Shown here: positions 33,300 through 42,479 of the stretch, in pieces
How the letters are laid out: every line of letters starts with the position of its first letter
How positions within the stretch are numbered: the first letter of the stretch is position 1
DNA from: Gammaproteobacteria bacterium
GTDB taxonomy: Bacteria > Pseudomonadota > Gammaproteobacteria > Eutrophobiales > Eutrophobiaceae
Length of the DNA stretch: 42,479 nt
Direction of reading: 5' to 3'
Assembly: GCA_021773245.1 (NCBI GenBank)
Contig: JAJFKK010000044.1
Location: 1 to 42,479 of the forward strand
Program-made: the position numbers and the translations under genes
The notes under the pieces: generated by a model
Databases searched by the model: none
What the model saw: only the letters and a program-made list of their open reading frames with translations
Told to the model about the DNA's origin: nothing

Positions 33300-35234
33300 T
33301 TAGATATTTTCTTTAAACAGTTTAATGTCTGAATTACTCTTGGCATTTTGAATAAACTGTTGCCATTCATTTGTACCGCGTGTTCTTCGTAACTCCAAAT
33401 CTGTAGATTGACTTAGAAAATCAGCTTCCTCATCTTCAGTAATTTCTCCATCATGTACCGCTGTTACGATAATAATAGAATAATCTCCGCTACCAAGACG
33501 GTTGCTAGTTACTATAGGCTTATCTCCAGGGACACCGACTTGAAATGCATTACGTAAAACAGATCGATTAACTTCAACATCATCTCTCTTGGTTTTTTCA
33601 ACCGTGTTCCACTCAAGTTCTATATCACTTGTTACTGATTCGGCAGCTATACCAGAATTAAGCTGTTGAACGATATTATCTGCTGCTTCACTGACTTTTT
33701 TAGCAGCATTATCTAATCTTATTGCAGCAATAACTTCATCGCGGACATCCTCTAAACTTTTAGTTTTGGCAACCTGATGCTCTAAAACCTTAAGCACAAC
33801 AACATGATTATTAGATAACTCAATCGCTTCACTATTTTGACCAGTAGTTATTAATTCCTCATTAAAACTATTGGAAATAATTTGTGGTTTAGATAAAAGA
33901 CCTTCGCTCTCACTATCACGAGTGAAAAATTCTGTTTCAATTATTTCTGTACCAATTGCTTCTGCAGCAATATCAAGTGTATCTGAATGTTCGTAAGTTA
34001 AATTTACAAGTTGGTCAGATAGTTCAAAAAATTGTAATTCAGCTTGAGACTTTTTGTAATCATGCTCAACTTTTTCAGCTACTTTTTCATAAACGTTTTT
34101 CGGACCGCCTCTAATTTCACCGACTTTAACAATATTGAGCCCTCTTTCCGTCTCAATTATTTCACTAACTTCATCTTCATCAGCTGAAAATAGAAATTCA
34201 TCTACTTCTTTGTCTAAAATACCTTTAGTCATAAAAGCATTTTCACTAAACTGTAATGACCTTTTGCCTTCTTCTGTAAATTGCTCGATCACTTCTTCAA
34301 AAGTTTTTCCTTCTTTAACCATTGCCAAAGCCGATTCCATTGCCGATCTTGCCTTTGCCTTCTCGTCATCTGTAGCTTCTGTAATCTTTTTATCAGCATC
34401 TTCTTCAGCTGTGTTTATAAATAATTTAGTAATCGAACGTTGTTCAGCAACATCATAGGTATCTTTATTATTACTGTAATAAGCACGTAAACTTTCTTCA
34501 TCAGTTTCTACGGACTTAGCCAATTCTTCAACATCAAGTTCAAGGTAGGCAATTTTAACTTTTTCTGGATCAGCGAAATCAGCAGGGTTAGTCTTATAAA
34601 AAGTTTCAATTTCAGATTCACCAATTTCACTTTCTTCAATAAACGAAGTAAGACTTAGCGTTGTATAGCTTAAATCACGAGTTTGTGATTTTAATCGAAG
34701 AGCATCTTTTAATTCAGTTTCCAGCACAAAAAGACTTTCAGATAATCCTGCTTGTAACTGTTCAGTCATTAGATCCATGCGAAGTTGTGCTTCAAAATAG
34801 ACCGGATCCATACCCATACTGGTCACAGCGCGCTCATATTTAAGGCGATCAAAGCCTTCTTCACCTTTAAAAAACTCAAGACTTTTAATTTTCTCTACAA
34901 CGGTATCATTTGTTACGCGCAAACCATTATCGATAATGATTTGATTCACTAACTCCGTATCGACCATTTTCTGAAGCGTCTGTTCTTTCACAAACTCTTC
35001 TTCTTCTAATGAAAGGACATCACCACCGAGCAATGATTGCATCTGTTGGCGCAAGGTATAAAAAGAACGTTGAAAAGATTGGTATTTAATTTCGGAACCA
35101 TTAACTGTAGCAACGTATACATCGCCACCACCGAAATAAGAACTGACGCCCCAAAAGGCAAAGGAAATAATTAAAGCACCGACAATAATACCGGCTATCC
35201 AACCTGAAGCTTTATCTCTTATTGTTCCTAACAT
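33300..35234 (-). CDS. ppiD: Periplasmic folding chaperone PpiD
   Basis: 644-residue protein anchored in the inner membrane by one N-terminal helix (GWIAGIIVGALIISFAFWGV, about residues 11-30), with a large periplasmic part. It contains the SurA-like N-terminal chaperone region (VNGSEIKYQSFQRSFYTLRQ), a parvulin-type PpiC domain at about 260-370 (ESALAMVKEGKTFEEVIEQF then MTKGILDKEVDEFLFS and ERGLNIVKVGEI) and a long C-terminal region. PpiD helps newly exported proteins leave the Sec translocon. It follows hupB and two tRNA genes, separated by a terminator, so it probably has its own promoter in the 74-base gap. Confidence 0.94.
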   Translation of the reverse strand: MLGTIRDKASGWIAGIIVGALIISFAFWGVSSYFGGGDVYVATVNGSEIKYQSFQRSFYTLRQQMQSLLGGDVLSLEEEEFVKEQTLQKMVDTELVNQIIIDNGLRVTNDTVVEKIKSLEFFKGEEGFDRLKYERAVTSMGMDPVYFEAQLRMDLMTEQLQAGLSESLFVLETELKDALRLKSQTRDLSYTTLSLTSFIEESEIGESEIETFYKTNPADFADPEKVKIAYLELDVEELAKSVETDEESLRAYYSNNKDTYDVAEQRSITKLFINTAEEDADKKITEATDDEKAKARSAMESALAMVKEGKTFEEVIEQFTEEGKRSLQFSENAFMTKGILDKEVDEFLFSADEDEVSEIIETERGLNIVKVGEIRGGPKNVYEKVAEKVEHDYKKSQAELQFFELSDQLVNLTYEHSDTLDIAAEAIGTEIIETEFFTRDSESEGLLSKPQIISNSFNEELITTGQNSEAIELSNNHVVVLKVLEHQVAKTKSLEDVRDEVIAAIRLDNAAKKVSEAADNIVQQLNSGIAAESVTSDIELEWNTVEKTKRDDVEVNRSVLRNAFQVGVPGDKPIVTSNRLGSGDYSIIIVTAVHDGEITEDEEADFLSQSTDLELRRTRGTNEWQQFIQNAKSNSDIKLFKENI

Positions 35235-35260
35235 GACCTACTCAACTTTTCTTAATTTTG

Positions 35261-35297
35261 AAATTAAAACGGGTGTATCACTAACAATGATACACCC
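35261..35297 (-). terminator. Rho-independent terminator downstream of the tRNA pair
   Basis: Perfect 10-bp stem GGGTGTATCA (35271-35280) with TGATACACCC (35288-35297) and a 7-base loop. On the minus strand the stem is followed by GTTTTAATTT. It lies 12 bases after the tRNA-Asp 3' end and before ppiD, so it should end transcripts of hupB/tRNA-Val/tRNA-Asp. Confidence 0.85.
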
Positions 35298-35308
35298 GAA
35301 ATATATGT

Positions 35309-35385
35309 TGGCGGAGTGGACGGGACTCGAACCCGCGACCCCCGGCGTGACAGGCCGGTATTCTAACCAACTGAACTACCACTCC
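35309..35385 (-). tRNA. tRNA-Asp (GTC)
   Basis: 77 bases with full cloverleaf: acceptor GGAGTGG/CCACTCC, anticodon arm CCGGC-CTGTCAC-GCCGG with anticodon GTC, T-arm with GGTTCGAGTCC, discriminator G and an encoded CCA (35309-35311). It is 29 bases downstream of tRNA-Val. Confidence 0.97.
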
Positions 35386-35414
35386 GGAGTGTGTTCTGTA
35401 TTCTAATTTTAACT

Positions 35415-35490
35415 TGGTGGGTGCTGAGGGATTCGAACCCCCGACCTACGCCGTGTAAAGGCGACGCTCTACCAACTGAGCTAAGCACCC
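35415..35490 (-). tRNA. tRNA-Val (TAC)
   Basis: 76 bases: acceptor GGGTGCT/AGCACCC, D-arm AGCTCAGTTGGTAGAGC, anticodon loop CTTTACAC with anticodon TAC, T-arm GGTTCGAATCC, discriminator A and an encoded CCA (35415-35417). Its 5' end is only 10 bases after the hupB stop codon, so it is cut from the hupB transcript or shares it. Confidence 0.97.
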
Positions 35491-35500
35491 CAAGGGCGCG

Positions 35501-35773
35501 CTAGTTTATGGCATCCTTGAGTGCTTTTCCAGCCTTAAAACCAGGAACTTTAGAAGCCTTAATTTTAATTGCTTCACCCGTTCTAGGATTACGTCCAGTA
35601 CGTGCTGCACGCTTACGAACTGAGAATGTACCAAATCCAACCAAAGTTACTGTGTCTCCCTTTTTCAGAGCTTTGGTTATTGCTTCAATTGCTGCATCTA
35701 ATGCTCTACCTGCAGCTGCTTTTGATATATCAGCAGAATCTGCAACAGCATCGATAAGTTCAGCTTTATTCAT
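35501..35773 (-). CDS. hupB: DNA-binding protein HU-beta
   Basis: 90-residue nucleoid protein that bends DNA without sequence preference. [21 protein letters not shown] at the start (helical body), [22 protein letters not shown] covering the DNA-binding arm with the intercalating Pro in RNPRTGE, and [16 protein letters not shown] at the end are classic HU. The position after lon and before ppiD is the conserved hupB place. Its own promoter (35887-35915) gives a leader of about 100 bases; an AAGGGGA ribosome-binding site precedes the ATG. Confidence 0.97.
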   Translation of the reverse strand: MNKAELIDAVADSADISKAAAGRALDAAIEAITKALKKGDTVTLVGFGTFSVRKRAARTGRNPRTGEAIKIKASKVPGFKAGKALKDAIN

Positions 35774-35886
35774 AATTGTTATTCCCCTTGTAAATATATT
35801 CTCTTCAAGAACAGTTGACGTTAAATAATACTGATTCTGGAAGTTTATTTAGATTTTATATGATCCGAATATCTCTAAGCGCTAGA

Positions 35887-35915
35887 TTTATACCAAGAGC
35901 TGAAATACGCGTCAA
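35887..35915 (-). promoter_or_regulatory. Sigma-70 promoter for hupB
   Basis: Minus strand carries TTGACG (35910-35915), a 17-base spacer and TATAAA (35887-35892), close to the ideal sigma-70 promoter. It lies in the 171-base gap between lon and hupB, about 114 bases ahead of the hupB ATG, and should also drive the two tRNAs downstream. Confidence 0.75.
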
Positions 35916-35944
35916 GCAATGGTTTGCTACAAACTGAAAAATAT

Positions 35945-38353
35945 TTAATGTGGTCGGATTAAATCGTTTTTTCCTTTCCCTATAATCTCTTCAGACTTGA
36001 CTATATCAGATTTTGATTTACTTTTCGCACCAGGCTTTGGCATTTCTTCAAGCGCTACTTCAAGTACCTCATCTATCCATCTGACAGGCCGTATATCAAG
36101 ATTTTGTTTTATATTCTTTGGTATCTCAGCTAATTCTCGTTCGTTTTCATGAGGTATTAATACTGTTTCAATCCCACCTCTTAAAGCAGCAAGTAATTTT
36201 TCCTTCAAACCACCAATAGGTAAAACTTCACCTCGTAATGTAATTTCCCCTGTCATGGCAACACTTGATTTAACAGGGATCTGACACAATGCTGATACTA
36301 GTGCTGTACACATACCTACTCCAGCACTTGGCCCATCTTTAGGTGTCGCACCTTCAGGAACATGGATGTGAAAATCGTGTTCTTTATAAAAGTCAGAATC
36401 AATGCCAAGGACATCACTGCGACTACGTACAACTGTCATTGCAGCTTCGATAGACTCCTGCATGACTTCGCCTAATTTACCAGTACGTGTAATTTTGCCT
36501 TTACCATTAACCATTGCTGCTTCGATAGTCAGTAATTCTCCGCCAACCTCAGTCCAGGCAAGACCAGTTACCTGACCAATACGATTTTCTTCTTCAGCTT
36601 TGCCATAACGAAATCGTTTAACACCTAATAAAGACTCAAGTTTTTTCTGTGTAACAATAACGCCTTTATCTGTCGGTTTGAGTAGAATTTGTTTAACAAT
36701 CTTTCTGCAAATATTTGCAATTTCTCTCTCAAGACTACGAACACCGGCTTCGCGTGAGTAATAGCGAATGATATCGCGAATTGCACTTTCTCGAATAACT
36801 ACCTCGCCTTCTTTTAATCCGTTACGTTCATATTGTTTAGGAACGAGATAACGTTGTGCAATATTTATTTTTTCATCTTCGGTGTAACCAGAGAGTCGGA
36901 TAATTTCCATTCTGTCTAACAATGGACCAGGGATATTTAAACTATTCGCTGTTGTCACAAACATGACTTCTGATAAATCATAATCCACTTCAAGATAATG
37001 ATCGTTAAATGTACTATTTTGTTCTGGATCGAGAACTTCCAATAATGCCGAAGCCGGATCACCACGAGAATCCATTGCCATCTTGTCTATCTCATCTAGT
37101 AAGAAAAGAGGATTTTTCTTACCTACTTTTGACATACCTTGAACAATTTTCCCGGGCATAGAACCAATATAAGTTCGGCGATGACCTCGTATTTCAGCTT
37201 CATCACGAACACCACCCAATGACATACGAACAAACTTACGATTAGTTGCTCTCGCGATAGAACGTCCCAATGAGGTTTTACCAACACCAGGAGGACCAAC
37301 TAAACATAAAATTGGGCCTTTCATCTTTTTGACACGTTGTTGCACCGCTAAATATTCAAGAATGCGCTCTTTTACTTTTTCCAACCCATAATGATCTTCT
37401 TCAAGTATATCTTCTGCTTTTACAATCTCTTTTGAAACCTTACTGCGTTTCTTCCAAGGCACACCGACAAGCCAGTCTATATAATTTCGAACGACTGTTG
37501 CTTCCGCAGACATTGGTGACATCATTTTTAATTTATTTAATTCTGATTCAGCTTTTTCCTTAGCTTCTTTATGCATCCCGGCTTTTTCAATTTTTGAAGT
37601 CAATTCATCAATTTCATTAGGCACATCATCCATCTCGCCTAATTCTTTTTGAATCGCTTTCATCTGTTCATTCAGATAATACTCACGTTGACTCTTTTCC
37701 ATTTGTGACTTAACTCGACCACGAATTCGTTTTTCGACTTGTAATAAATCTATTTCTGATTCCATCATATGAATGAGGTGTTCAAGTCGTTCTTTAATAT
37801 CGATAATTTCAAGAACGTGTTGCTTCTCTTCAATCTTTATCGACATATGCGCCGCTATGGTATCTGCGAGACGGCTAGCATCATCTATGCTTGCCAATGA
37901 AGAAATTATTTCGGGAGGCACTTTCTTATTCAGTTTTACATACTGCTCAAATTGATTCATTGCTGAACGTGCATGTACGTCCATTTCCTGTTCATCAATA
38001 ACTACTGCTTCAAGCAATTCAACATCAGCAATAAACATTCCATCAATTTCTTTATAATCTTTTATACTTGCTCTGGCTGTTCCTTCTACCAAAACTTTAA
38101 TAGTGCCATCAGGTAATTTTAGTAACTGAAGAATATTCGCCATTGTTCCTATGTCATAGGTTTCATCCTGACCGGGATCATCTTCAGCAGCACTTTTTTG
38201 AGCAACTAATAGAATTTGTTTATTACCTTCCATTGCCTTATCCAAAGCTTTTATGGATTTTTCACGACCGACAAATAAAGGGATAACCATATGCGGATAT
38301 ACGACAACATCGCGTAGAGGTAATACAGGAAGAGCTTCAGTTTCTTGAGTCAT
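35945..38353 (-). CDS. lon: ATP-dependent protease Lon
   Basis: 802-residue soluble AAA+ serine protease that degrades misfolded and regulatory proteins. Domains in order: LonN substrate domain ([20 protein letters not shown]), coiled-coil middle, AAA+ with Walker A GPPGVGKT and Walker B FLLDEIDK, and the protease domain with catalytic Ser676 (PKDGPSAG) and Lys719 (GLKEKLLAA). It is ~18 residues longer than E. coli Lon because of a Lys/Ser-rich tail after [10 protein letters not shown]. It has its own gap of 135 bases downstream of clpX with a heat-shock type promoter candidate. Confidence 0.97.
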   Translation of the reverse strand: MTQETEALPVLPLRDVVVYPHMVIPLFVGREKSIKALDKAMEGNKQILLVAQKSAAEDDPGQDETYDIGTMANILQLLKLPDGTIKVLVEGTARASIKDYKEIDGMFIADVELLEAVVIDEQEMDVHARSAMNQFEQYVKLNKKVPPEIISSLASIDDASRLADTIAAHMSIKIEEKQHVLEIIDIKERLEHLIHMMESEIDLLQVEKRIRGRVKSQMEKSQREYYLNEQMKAIQKELGEMDDVPNEIDELTSKIEKAGMHKEAKEKAESELNKLKMMSPMSAEATVVRNYIDWLVGVPWKKRSKVSKEIVKAEDILEEDHYGLEKVKERILEYLAVQQRVKKMKGPILCLVGPPGVGKTSLGRSIARATNRKFVRMSLGGVRDEAEIRGHRRTYIGSMPGKIVQGMSKVGKKNPLFLLDEIDKMAMDSRGDPASALLEVLDPEQNSTFNDHYLEVDYDLSEVMFVTTANSLNIPGPLLDRMEIIRLSGYTEDEKINIAQRYLVPKQYERNGLKEGEVVIRESAIRDIIRYYSREAGVRSLEREIANICRKIVKQILLKPTDKGVIVTQKKLESLLGVKRFRYGKAEEENRIGQVTGLAWTEVGGELLTIEAAMVNGKGKITRTGKLGEVMQESIEAAMTVVRSRSDVLGIDSDFYKEHDFHIHVPEGATPKDGPSAGVGMCTALVSALCQIPVKSSVAMTGEITLRGEVLPIGGLKEKLLAALRGGIETVLIPHENERELAEIPKNIKQNLDIRPVRWIDEVLEVALEEMPKPGAKSKSKSDIVKSEEIIGKGKNDLIRPH

Positions 38354-38402
38354 ATTCTTTATTATGTGTTCTTTCCTAAGAGCTAAGTATAGCTTCTTAT
38401 TT

Positions 38403-38431
38403 ATATTGTGACTTATTTATCTCTTTTCAAG
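38403..38431 (-). promoter_or_regulatory. Sigma-32 (heat-shock) type promoter candidate for lon
   Basis: Minus strand shows CTTGAAA (38425-38431), a 14-base spacer, then CACAATAT (38403-38410). The known sigma-32 consensus is CTTGAAA, 13-15 bases, CCCCATNT, so the -35 is perfect and the -10 matches at five of seven fixed positions. It lies 50 bases ahead of the lon ATG; lon is heat-shock controlled in relatives. Confidence 0.6.
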
Positions 38432-38488
38432 AGTACTTCAGTTGTCATGCATAATTCATGCAACTAAATGAGAGGATAAGGGAAATTA

Positions 38489-39769
38489 CTATTCAGATGC
38501 CGCCTTTGACATCTCTGATCCTTCATAAATCATGATTGGGTCAGATTCACCATTTATCACACCTTCATCTATGACTACCTTGGTAACGTCATCCATTGAA
38601 GGTAGATCGTACATGGTATCCAACAATACATTCTCCATGATTGACCGAAGGCCTCGAGCACCTGTTTTTCGTTCCATCGATTTTCTGGCAACAGCACGTA
38701 AGGCATCATCACGGAACTCTAAATCACAGCCTTCCATATCAAATAGTCGAGTATATTGTTTGGTTATGGCATTTTTTGGTTCAAGTAATATTTGTAATAA
38801 TTGTTCTTCATCAAGTTCAGATAAAGTCGCCGCAACTGGTAAACGTCCAACAAACTCTGGAATCAAACCATATTTAATTAGATCTTCAGGTTCTACAGTA
38901 TGAACAACTTCGCTAGCACTCTTCTTATCATCCTTACCTTTTACTTCAGCAGAGAATCCAATACCACCTTTTTCAGAACGCTCACGAATAATGCGATCTA
39001 ATCCAGCAAAAGCACCACCACAAATAAACAGAATATTTGCTGTATTTACCTGTAAAAATTCCTGTTGAGGATGTTTGCGCCCACCTTGTGGAGGAACAGA
39101 AGCAACGGTTCCTTCAATCAGTTTTAACAATGCTTGTTGTACGCCTTCGCCAGAAACATCGCGTGTAATTGAAGGGTTGTCTGATTTACGTGAAATTTTA
39201 TCGATCTCATCGATATAGACAATACCTGTTTCTGCTTTATCTACATCGTAATCACATTTTTGCAATAACTTTTGAATAATGTTCTCAACATCTTCACCAA
39301 CATAACCTGCTTCAGTTAGTGTTGTTGCATCAGCAATAGTAAAGGGTACATTCAATAAGCGCGCCATTGTTTCAGCTAATAATGTTTTACCACTACCGGT
39401 AGGACCAATCAGCAAGACATTACTTTTAGATAACTCAACATCAGATTTTTTGATGCCGACTTCCAGACGTTTGTAGTGATTGTATACGGCAACAGAAAGA
39501 ATTTTCTTTGCTCTCTCCTGACCAATAACATATTCATCTAGAATATGATTTATTTCATGAGGAGTAGGAAGTGCCGTTCCAACGCCGGTAACTGATTTTT
39601 CCTGAATTTCTTCACGAATTATATCGTTACATAGTTCAACACATTCATCACAAATAAAAACAGAAGGACCCGCAATCAGTTTCCTGACTTCATGTTGGCT
39701 CTTACCACAGAACGAACAATATAGTAGGCGATCTCCATCACCATTTTTACCCTCTTTATTATCAGACAT
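38489..39769 (-). CDS. clpX: ATP-dependent Clp protease ATP-binding subunit ClpX
   Basis: 426-residue AAA+ unfoldase that feeds proteins into ClpP. N-terminal zinc domain with C18, C21, C40 and C43 (CSFCGKS ... CDECVELC), Walker A GPTGSGKT at 122-129, Walker [10 protein letters not shown], the pore-loop GYVGEDV, and the ClpP-contact loop IGFSAEV (the IGF tripeptide). Sensor-2 region [13 protein letters not shown] is present. Cytoplasmic. Follows clpP by 36 bases; probably transcribed with tig and clpP. Confidence 0.98.
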   Translation of the reverse strand: MSDNKEGKNGDGDRLLYCSFCGKSQHEVRKLIAGPSVFICDECVELCNDIIREEIQEKSVTGVGTALPTPHEINHILDEYVIGQERAKKILSVAVYNHYKRLEVGIKKSDVELSKSNVLLIGPTGSGKTLLAETMARLLNVPFTIADATTLTEAGYVGEDVENIIQKLLQKCDYDVDKAETGIVYIDEIDKISRKSDNPSITRDVSGEGVQQALLKLIEGTVASVPPQGGRKHPQQEFLQVNTANILFICGGAFAGLDRIIRERSEKGGIGFSAEVKGKDDKKSASEVVHTVEPEDLIKYGLIPEFVGRLPVAATLSELDEEQLLQILLEPKNAITKQYTRLFDMEGCDLEFRDDALRAVARKSMERKTGARGLRSIMENVLLDTMYDLPSMDDVTKVVIDEGVINGESDPIMIYEGSEMSKAASE

Positions 39770-39805
39770 TCGTTACTCCTGACATGTTTATACAATCAAT
39801 CATTA

Positions 39806-40459
39806 TTACTCTGATTCTTTTGCTGTTTCTTTTTCTTCATCTTCAGGCAAATTGCTTCTTTCATTCAATACATTATCAATCAAACCATATTCTTTCGCAG
39901 TTTCTGCACTCATGAAATTATCACGTTCCGTATCATTTTGAATCGTTTCGAGCGATTGTCCAGTATGTTCAGCAAGAATATGATTCAAGCGTTCGCGAAT
40001 ATAAAGTATTTCTTTTGCGTGGATATCAATGTCACTTGCCTGCCCTTGAAAACCACCTAAAGGCTGATGAATCATGACTCGGGAGTGAGGCAAGCTAAAA
40101 CGCTTTCCTTTTTCACCACCTGCTAATAACAATGCTCCCATACTGGCAGCCTGGCCAACACACATGGTGCTCACATTAGGTTTAATAAACTGCATCGTAT
40201 CGTAGATACCTAAACCTGCAGTTACAGAGCCACCAGGAGAGTTAATATAAAAATGGATATCTTTATCAGGGTTTTCTGATTCGAGAAAGAGAAATTGAGC
40301 AACGATGACATTTGCAACGTTGTCTTCTACTGGTCCTACCAAAAAGATAATGCGTTCTTTAAGAAGTCGGGAATAGATATCATAGGACCTCTCGCCCCTT
40401 GACGTCTGTTCAACGACCATTGGCACCAAATTAAGTGCTTGAGTTTCATTGTTATTCAT
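39806..40459 (-). CDS. clpP: ATP-dependent Clp protease proteolytic subunit ClpP
   Basis: 217-residue serine protease forming the double heptameric barrel. Catalytic triad visible as Ser106 (AASMGALLL), His131 (MIHQPLGG) and Asp180 ([10 protein letters not shown]), with the oxyanion GGSVTAG and the substrate segment [16 protein letters not shown] short propeptide precedes [14 protein letters not shown], as in other gammaproteobacteria. The C-terminus is acidic ([14 protein letters not shown]). Lies 33 bases after tig. Confidence 0.98.
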   Translation of the reverse strand: MNNNETQALNLVPMVVEQTSRGERSYDIYSRLLKERIIFLVGPVEDNVANVIVAQFLFLESENPDKDIHFYINSPGGSVTAGLGIYDTMQFIKPNVSTMCVGQAASMGALLLAGGEKGKRFSLPHSRVMIHQPLGGFQGQASDIDIHAKEILYIRERLNHILAEHTGQSLETIQNDTERDNFMSAETAKEYGLIDNVLNERSNLPEDEEKETAKESE

Positions 40460-40492
40460 AGTTATCCATATCGGACAATAGCTGCAATAACT

Positions 40493-41809
40493 TTAGTTTG
40501 CAGTTTGCCCTTTATTCATTATATCGTCAAACGCACATACCTTCTCAGTTACGTCAGCATGCCCCAATATCCAGTCAACAACACCATCTTCTAAAGCTAA
40601 AGCTTCAACTTCAGCCAGGTTTTTTTGATCTGAATAGTACCAATTTATTACTGCATTTGGATCTTCGTAGCCTGATGCAGCTTGTTCTATCATTTCTCGA
40701 ACTTTTGCTGGATCAGCCTTTAATTCATTCTGTTTAATGATTTCTCCAACTATTAATTGCAGGGAAACACGTTTTTCAGCCTGTTCTTTAAAAAGGGATT
40801 CATCTGCACCAGAAATTGCACCCGCATCCATGCCTTGCTGTTTAAGGTTATTTTCCAATTCATGTTTCACACGGTGCTGTTCATTAGCCACTAATGCTGC
40901 AGGAAGTTCAACTTCATTTGCTTCACGAAGTGCTTCAAACGTTTTATCTTTTATCTGGCGACGCAAGGTCAATTCAACTTCGCGTTCCATATTACGTCTA
41001 ATCTCAGCCAGAAATGTCTCTTCCTTTCCATCCTTAACCCCAAACTGCTCCATAAAACTTTCGTCAATTTCCGGTAATACTGTCTCGTTAACTAAATTAA
41101 CTTTGACCTTAAACTCAGTTTCCTTGCCTTTTAGTTCTTCATTGCCATATTCATCAGGAAATTTCAGATTGAGCGATAATTCATCACCAGCTGATTTACC
41201 AGCAAGACCTTCTTCAAATCCTTCGATAAAGTTCTTCGAACCTAATTCAAGATCATGATTTTCGGCTTTTCCGCCTTCAAATGCCACTCCATCAATAAAC
41301 CCTTCAAAATTAATATTTACAATATCACCTTCTTTTGCGGTTCTTTCGACAGGTTTTAATTCGCGACGTTGTTTACGCAACATTTCAATCATGCCAGAAA
41401 CATCATCCTTAGAAACTTCACAAGTCGCTTTCTCAACCTTGATATCCTTCATCGGTTTAAGAGTAACTTCCGGGTATATTTCAAAAATGGCGGTATAGGC
41501 TAAATCTTTTCCTGCTTCATCATTCAATTCATCAATTCTAGGCTGACCAGCAGGATTCAAACTTTCCTGAGAAATTGCTTCATAAAGGCTGGATTGGACT
41601 AATTCACCAACCACTTCTTTACGCACTTGATCGCCATATCGGCCTTGAATCACCTTCAATGGCACTTTGCCAGGACGAAATCCCTGGATTTTCGTTGTTT
41701 TAGTCATATTTTGAAGTCGATTACTCACTTCAGAACTAACTCGATCTTCAGGTAACTCCACGCGAACTTTTCGCTCAAGTGAACTGGTACTTTCTACTGA
41801 TACTTGCAT
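40493..41809 (-). CDS. tig: Trigger factor
   Basis: 438-residue ribosome-bound chaperone and prolyl isomerase acting on nascent chains. N-terminal ribosome-binding domain with the signature GFRPGKVPLKVI, an FKBP-type PPIase domain at about 150-240 (EGDIVNINFEGFIDGVAFEGG, in parts NINFEGFIDG and LGSKNFIEGFEEGL), and the helical C-terminal chaperone domain. I start at ATG 41809 (MQVSVESTSSLERKV), which matches the conserved N-terminus of E. coli Tig (MQVSVETT); a frame extension to 41827 adds six residues without family support. Confidence 0.97.
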   Translation of the reverse strand: MQVSVESTSSLERKVRVELPEDRVSSEVSNRLQNMTKTTKIQGFRPGKVPLKVIQGRYGDQVRKEVVGELVQSSLYEAISQESLNPAGQPRIDELNDEAGKDLAYTAIFEIYPEVTLKPMKDIKVEKATCEVSKDDVSGMIEMLRKQRRELKPVERTAKEGDIVNINFEGFIDGVAFEGGKAENHDLELGSKNFIEGFEEGLAGKSAGDELSLNLKFPDEYGNEELKGKETEFKVKVNLVNETVLPEIDESFMEQFGVKDGKEETFLAEIRRNMEREVELTLRRQIKDKTFEALREANEVELPAALVANEQHRVKHELENNLKQQGMDAGAISGADESLFKEQAEKRVSLQLIVGEIIKQNELKADPAKVREMIEQAASGYEDPNAVINWYYSDQKNLAEVEALALEDGVVDWILGHADVTEKVCAFDDIMNKGQTAN

Positions 41810-41846
41810 CCTTTTAATCAACCTCAAATATTAAATAAATCAATAC

Positions 41847-41884
41847 CTTAATCACCCTTATAACAAAAAACTTGGATGATTAAG
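41847..41884 (-). repeat. Inverted repeat between tRNA-Leu and tig
   Basis: CTTAATCACCC (41847-41857) pairs with GGATGATTAAG (41874-41884), an 11-bp stem with one G-T pair and a 16-base loop. No T-run follows it on the minus strand, so it is not a good terminator; it may be a processing or leader structure for tig. Confidence 0.4.
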
Positions 41885-41893
41885 ATAAGTAAA

Positions 41894-41978
<85 letters not shown>

Positions 41979-42130
41979 ATGATATTTGGCTCAAGAAACA
42001 ATTACTGTTTCTCTGATATTTAAATAAGCACAAACCGTTCCGAATAATACTAAATTTTACTTAATTTTCAGCAATTAACCGATGGTTTTTTCTAAATCTG
42101 AATATAACAGGTGGGCTAATAATAACGTTT

Positions 42131-42400
42131 TCAAAAACATTCTTCAGTAAAAGATTTACAAACTCGCCTACATTTCCGACTACCCGTTCTTGGATTAAGT
42201 ATACAGTCTTCACCCCAACGTTCACATACTGTCATACATTTTTTTTCTTCAGCTTTATTATAATCATCGGGTAATAGTAATTCACCATCTAAAGGTTTCA
42301 CGCTTCGATCTTCCTCTTCTGAAAAGACAGGAGTAGATACCGAAAGTGAAAACATTATCAAGAATGTAATCAAGCCATAAAATATTTTGCTATCAATCAT
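42131..42400 (-). CDS. Small secreted cysteine-rich protein, twin CX3C-X6-C
   Basis: 89 residues with a signal peptide (hydrophobic core at about 8-22, cleavage near PVFS-EEED), then an acidic linker and a cysteine-rich C-terminus. Six cysteines at 55, 59, 66, 77, 81 and 88 form two copies of C-x3-C-x6-C separated by ten residues: CMTVCERWGEDC and CRRVCKSFTEEC. This suggests an internal duplication and disulfide-locked helices in the periplasm. I do not recognise the family. The protein is monocistronic; a 152-base gap with no clear terminator leads to tRNA-Leu. Confidence 0.7.
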   Translation of the reverse strand: MIDSKIFYGLITFLIMFSLSVSTPVFSEEEDRSVKPLDGELLLPDDYNKAEEKKCMTVCERWGEDCILNPRTGSRKCRRVCKSFTEECF

Positions 42401-42479
42401 ATTTTTTTAGACAGTTATTTTTGTTTATGTTCAAACAATATATAAACATATTGTAAAGCTTAATAATATTCTGTCACGT

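Noticed and set aside
40737-41258. 173-codon plus-strand open frame inside tig
   Set aside because: Antisense shadow of trigger factor, serine-rich as expected from the opposite strand.
41994-42012. Hairpin AGAAACA/TGTTTCT upstream of tRNA-Leu
   Set aside because: Seven A/T-rich pairs with no following T-run on the minus strand; too weak to call a terminator.

Overview
The window is an AT-rich stretch of a gammaproteobacterial chromosome. The strongest taxonomic clue is the right-hand block read on the minus strand: tRNA-Leu, tig, clpP, clpX, lon, hupB, tRNA-Val, tRNA-Asp, ppiD, followed by fabI on the opposite strand and a peptide-type ABC transporter. This order is familiar from Pseudomonas-like gammaproteobacteria. 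No species can be named from the sequence alone. About 95% of the DNA is coding and no gap exceeds 300 bases.

Left region (1-14.9 kb, all plus strand). After the tail of a glutathione S-transferase come lipA, thiS, thiG and lpd. Then follow a lipoprotein beta-propeller (SMP-30-like), a PAP2 phosphatase, a Tat-exported gluconate-dehydrogenase-type small subunit with its GMC flavoprotein, an L-lactate permease, a Lin0512-family protein, a TauD-type dioxygenase, lutA-lutB-lutC, a HAD hydrolase and a small secreted protein. My reading is a 2-hydroxy-acid (lactate) utilisation island: an outside oxidation module, an importer, LutABC to make the 2-oxo acid, and genes supplying lipoate, the thiazole of thiamine and the E3 subunit that 2-oxo-acid dehydrogenases need. 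The individual family calls are firm; the pathway is inference. An intrinsic terminator lies inside the signal-peptide codons of the PAP2 gene.

Middle region (14.9-24.4 kb). On the minus strand are an FG-GAP/VCBS repeat protein, an unusual lipoprotein-type peptide deformylase homologue and a YghU/YfcG-like GST. The GST is divergent from glutathione reductase (plus). Next, on the minus strand, come a DUF805 membrane protein, a methyltransferase, DUF1456, a GNAT acetyltransferase, YjgA/DarP, a VF530-type DNA-binding protein and a small membrane protein whose end runs through an integron attC-like element. A YHYH-domain protein and a small acidic protein complete the region.

Right region (24.4-42.5 kb). 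A YejABEF/Npp-like ABC transporter operon (minus) has an acyl-CoA thioesterase embedded in it, and its solute-binding protein carries an extra C-terminal membrane anchor. Divergently come fabI and a dicarboxylate/amino acid symporter (plus). A nested inverted-repeat element separates them from ppiD. The proteostasis block (PpiD, HU, Lon, ClpX, ClpP, trigger factor) follows, with a good sigma-70 promoter for hupB and a sigma-32-like promoter for lon. The window ends with a small secreted protein holding a duplicated CX3C-X6-C pattern.
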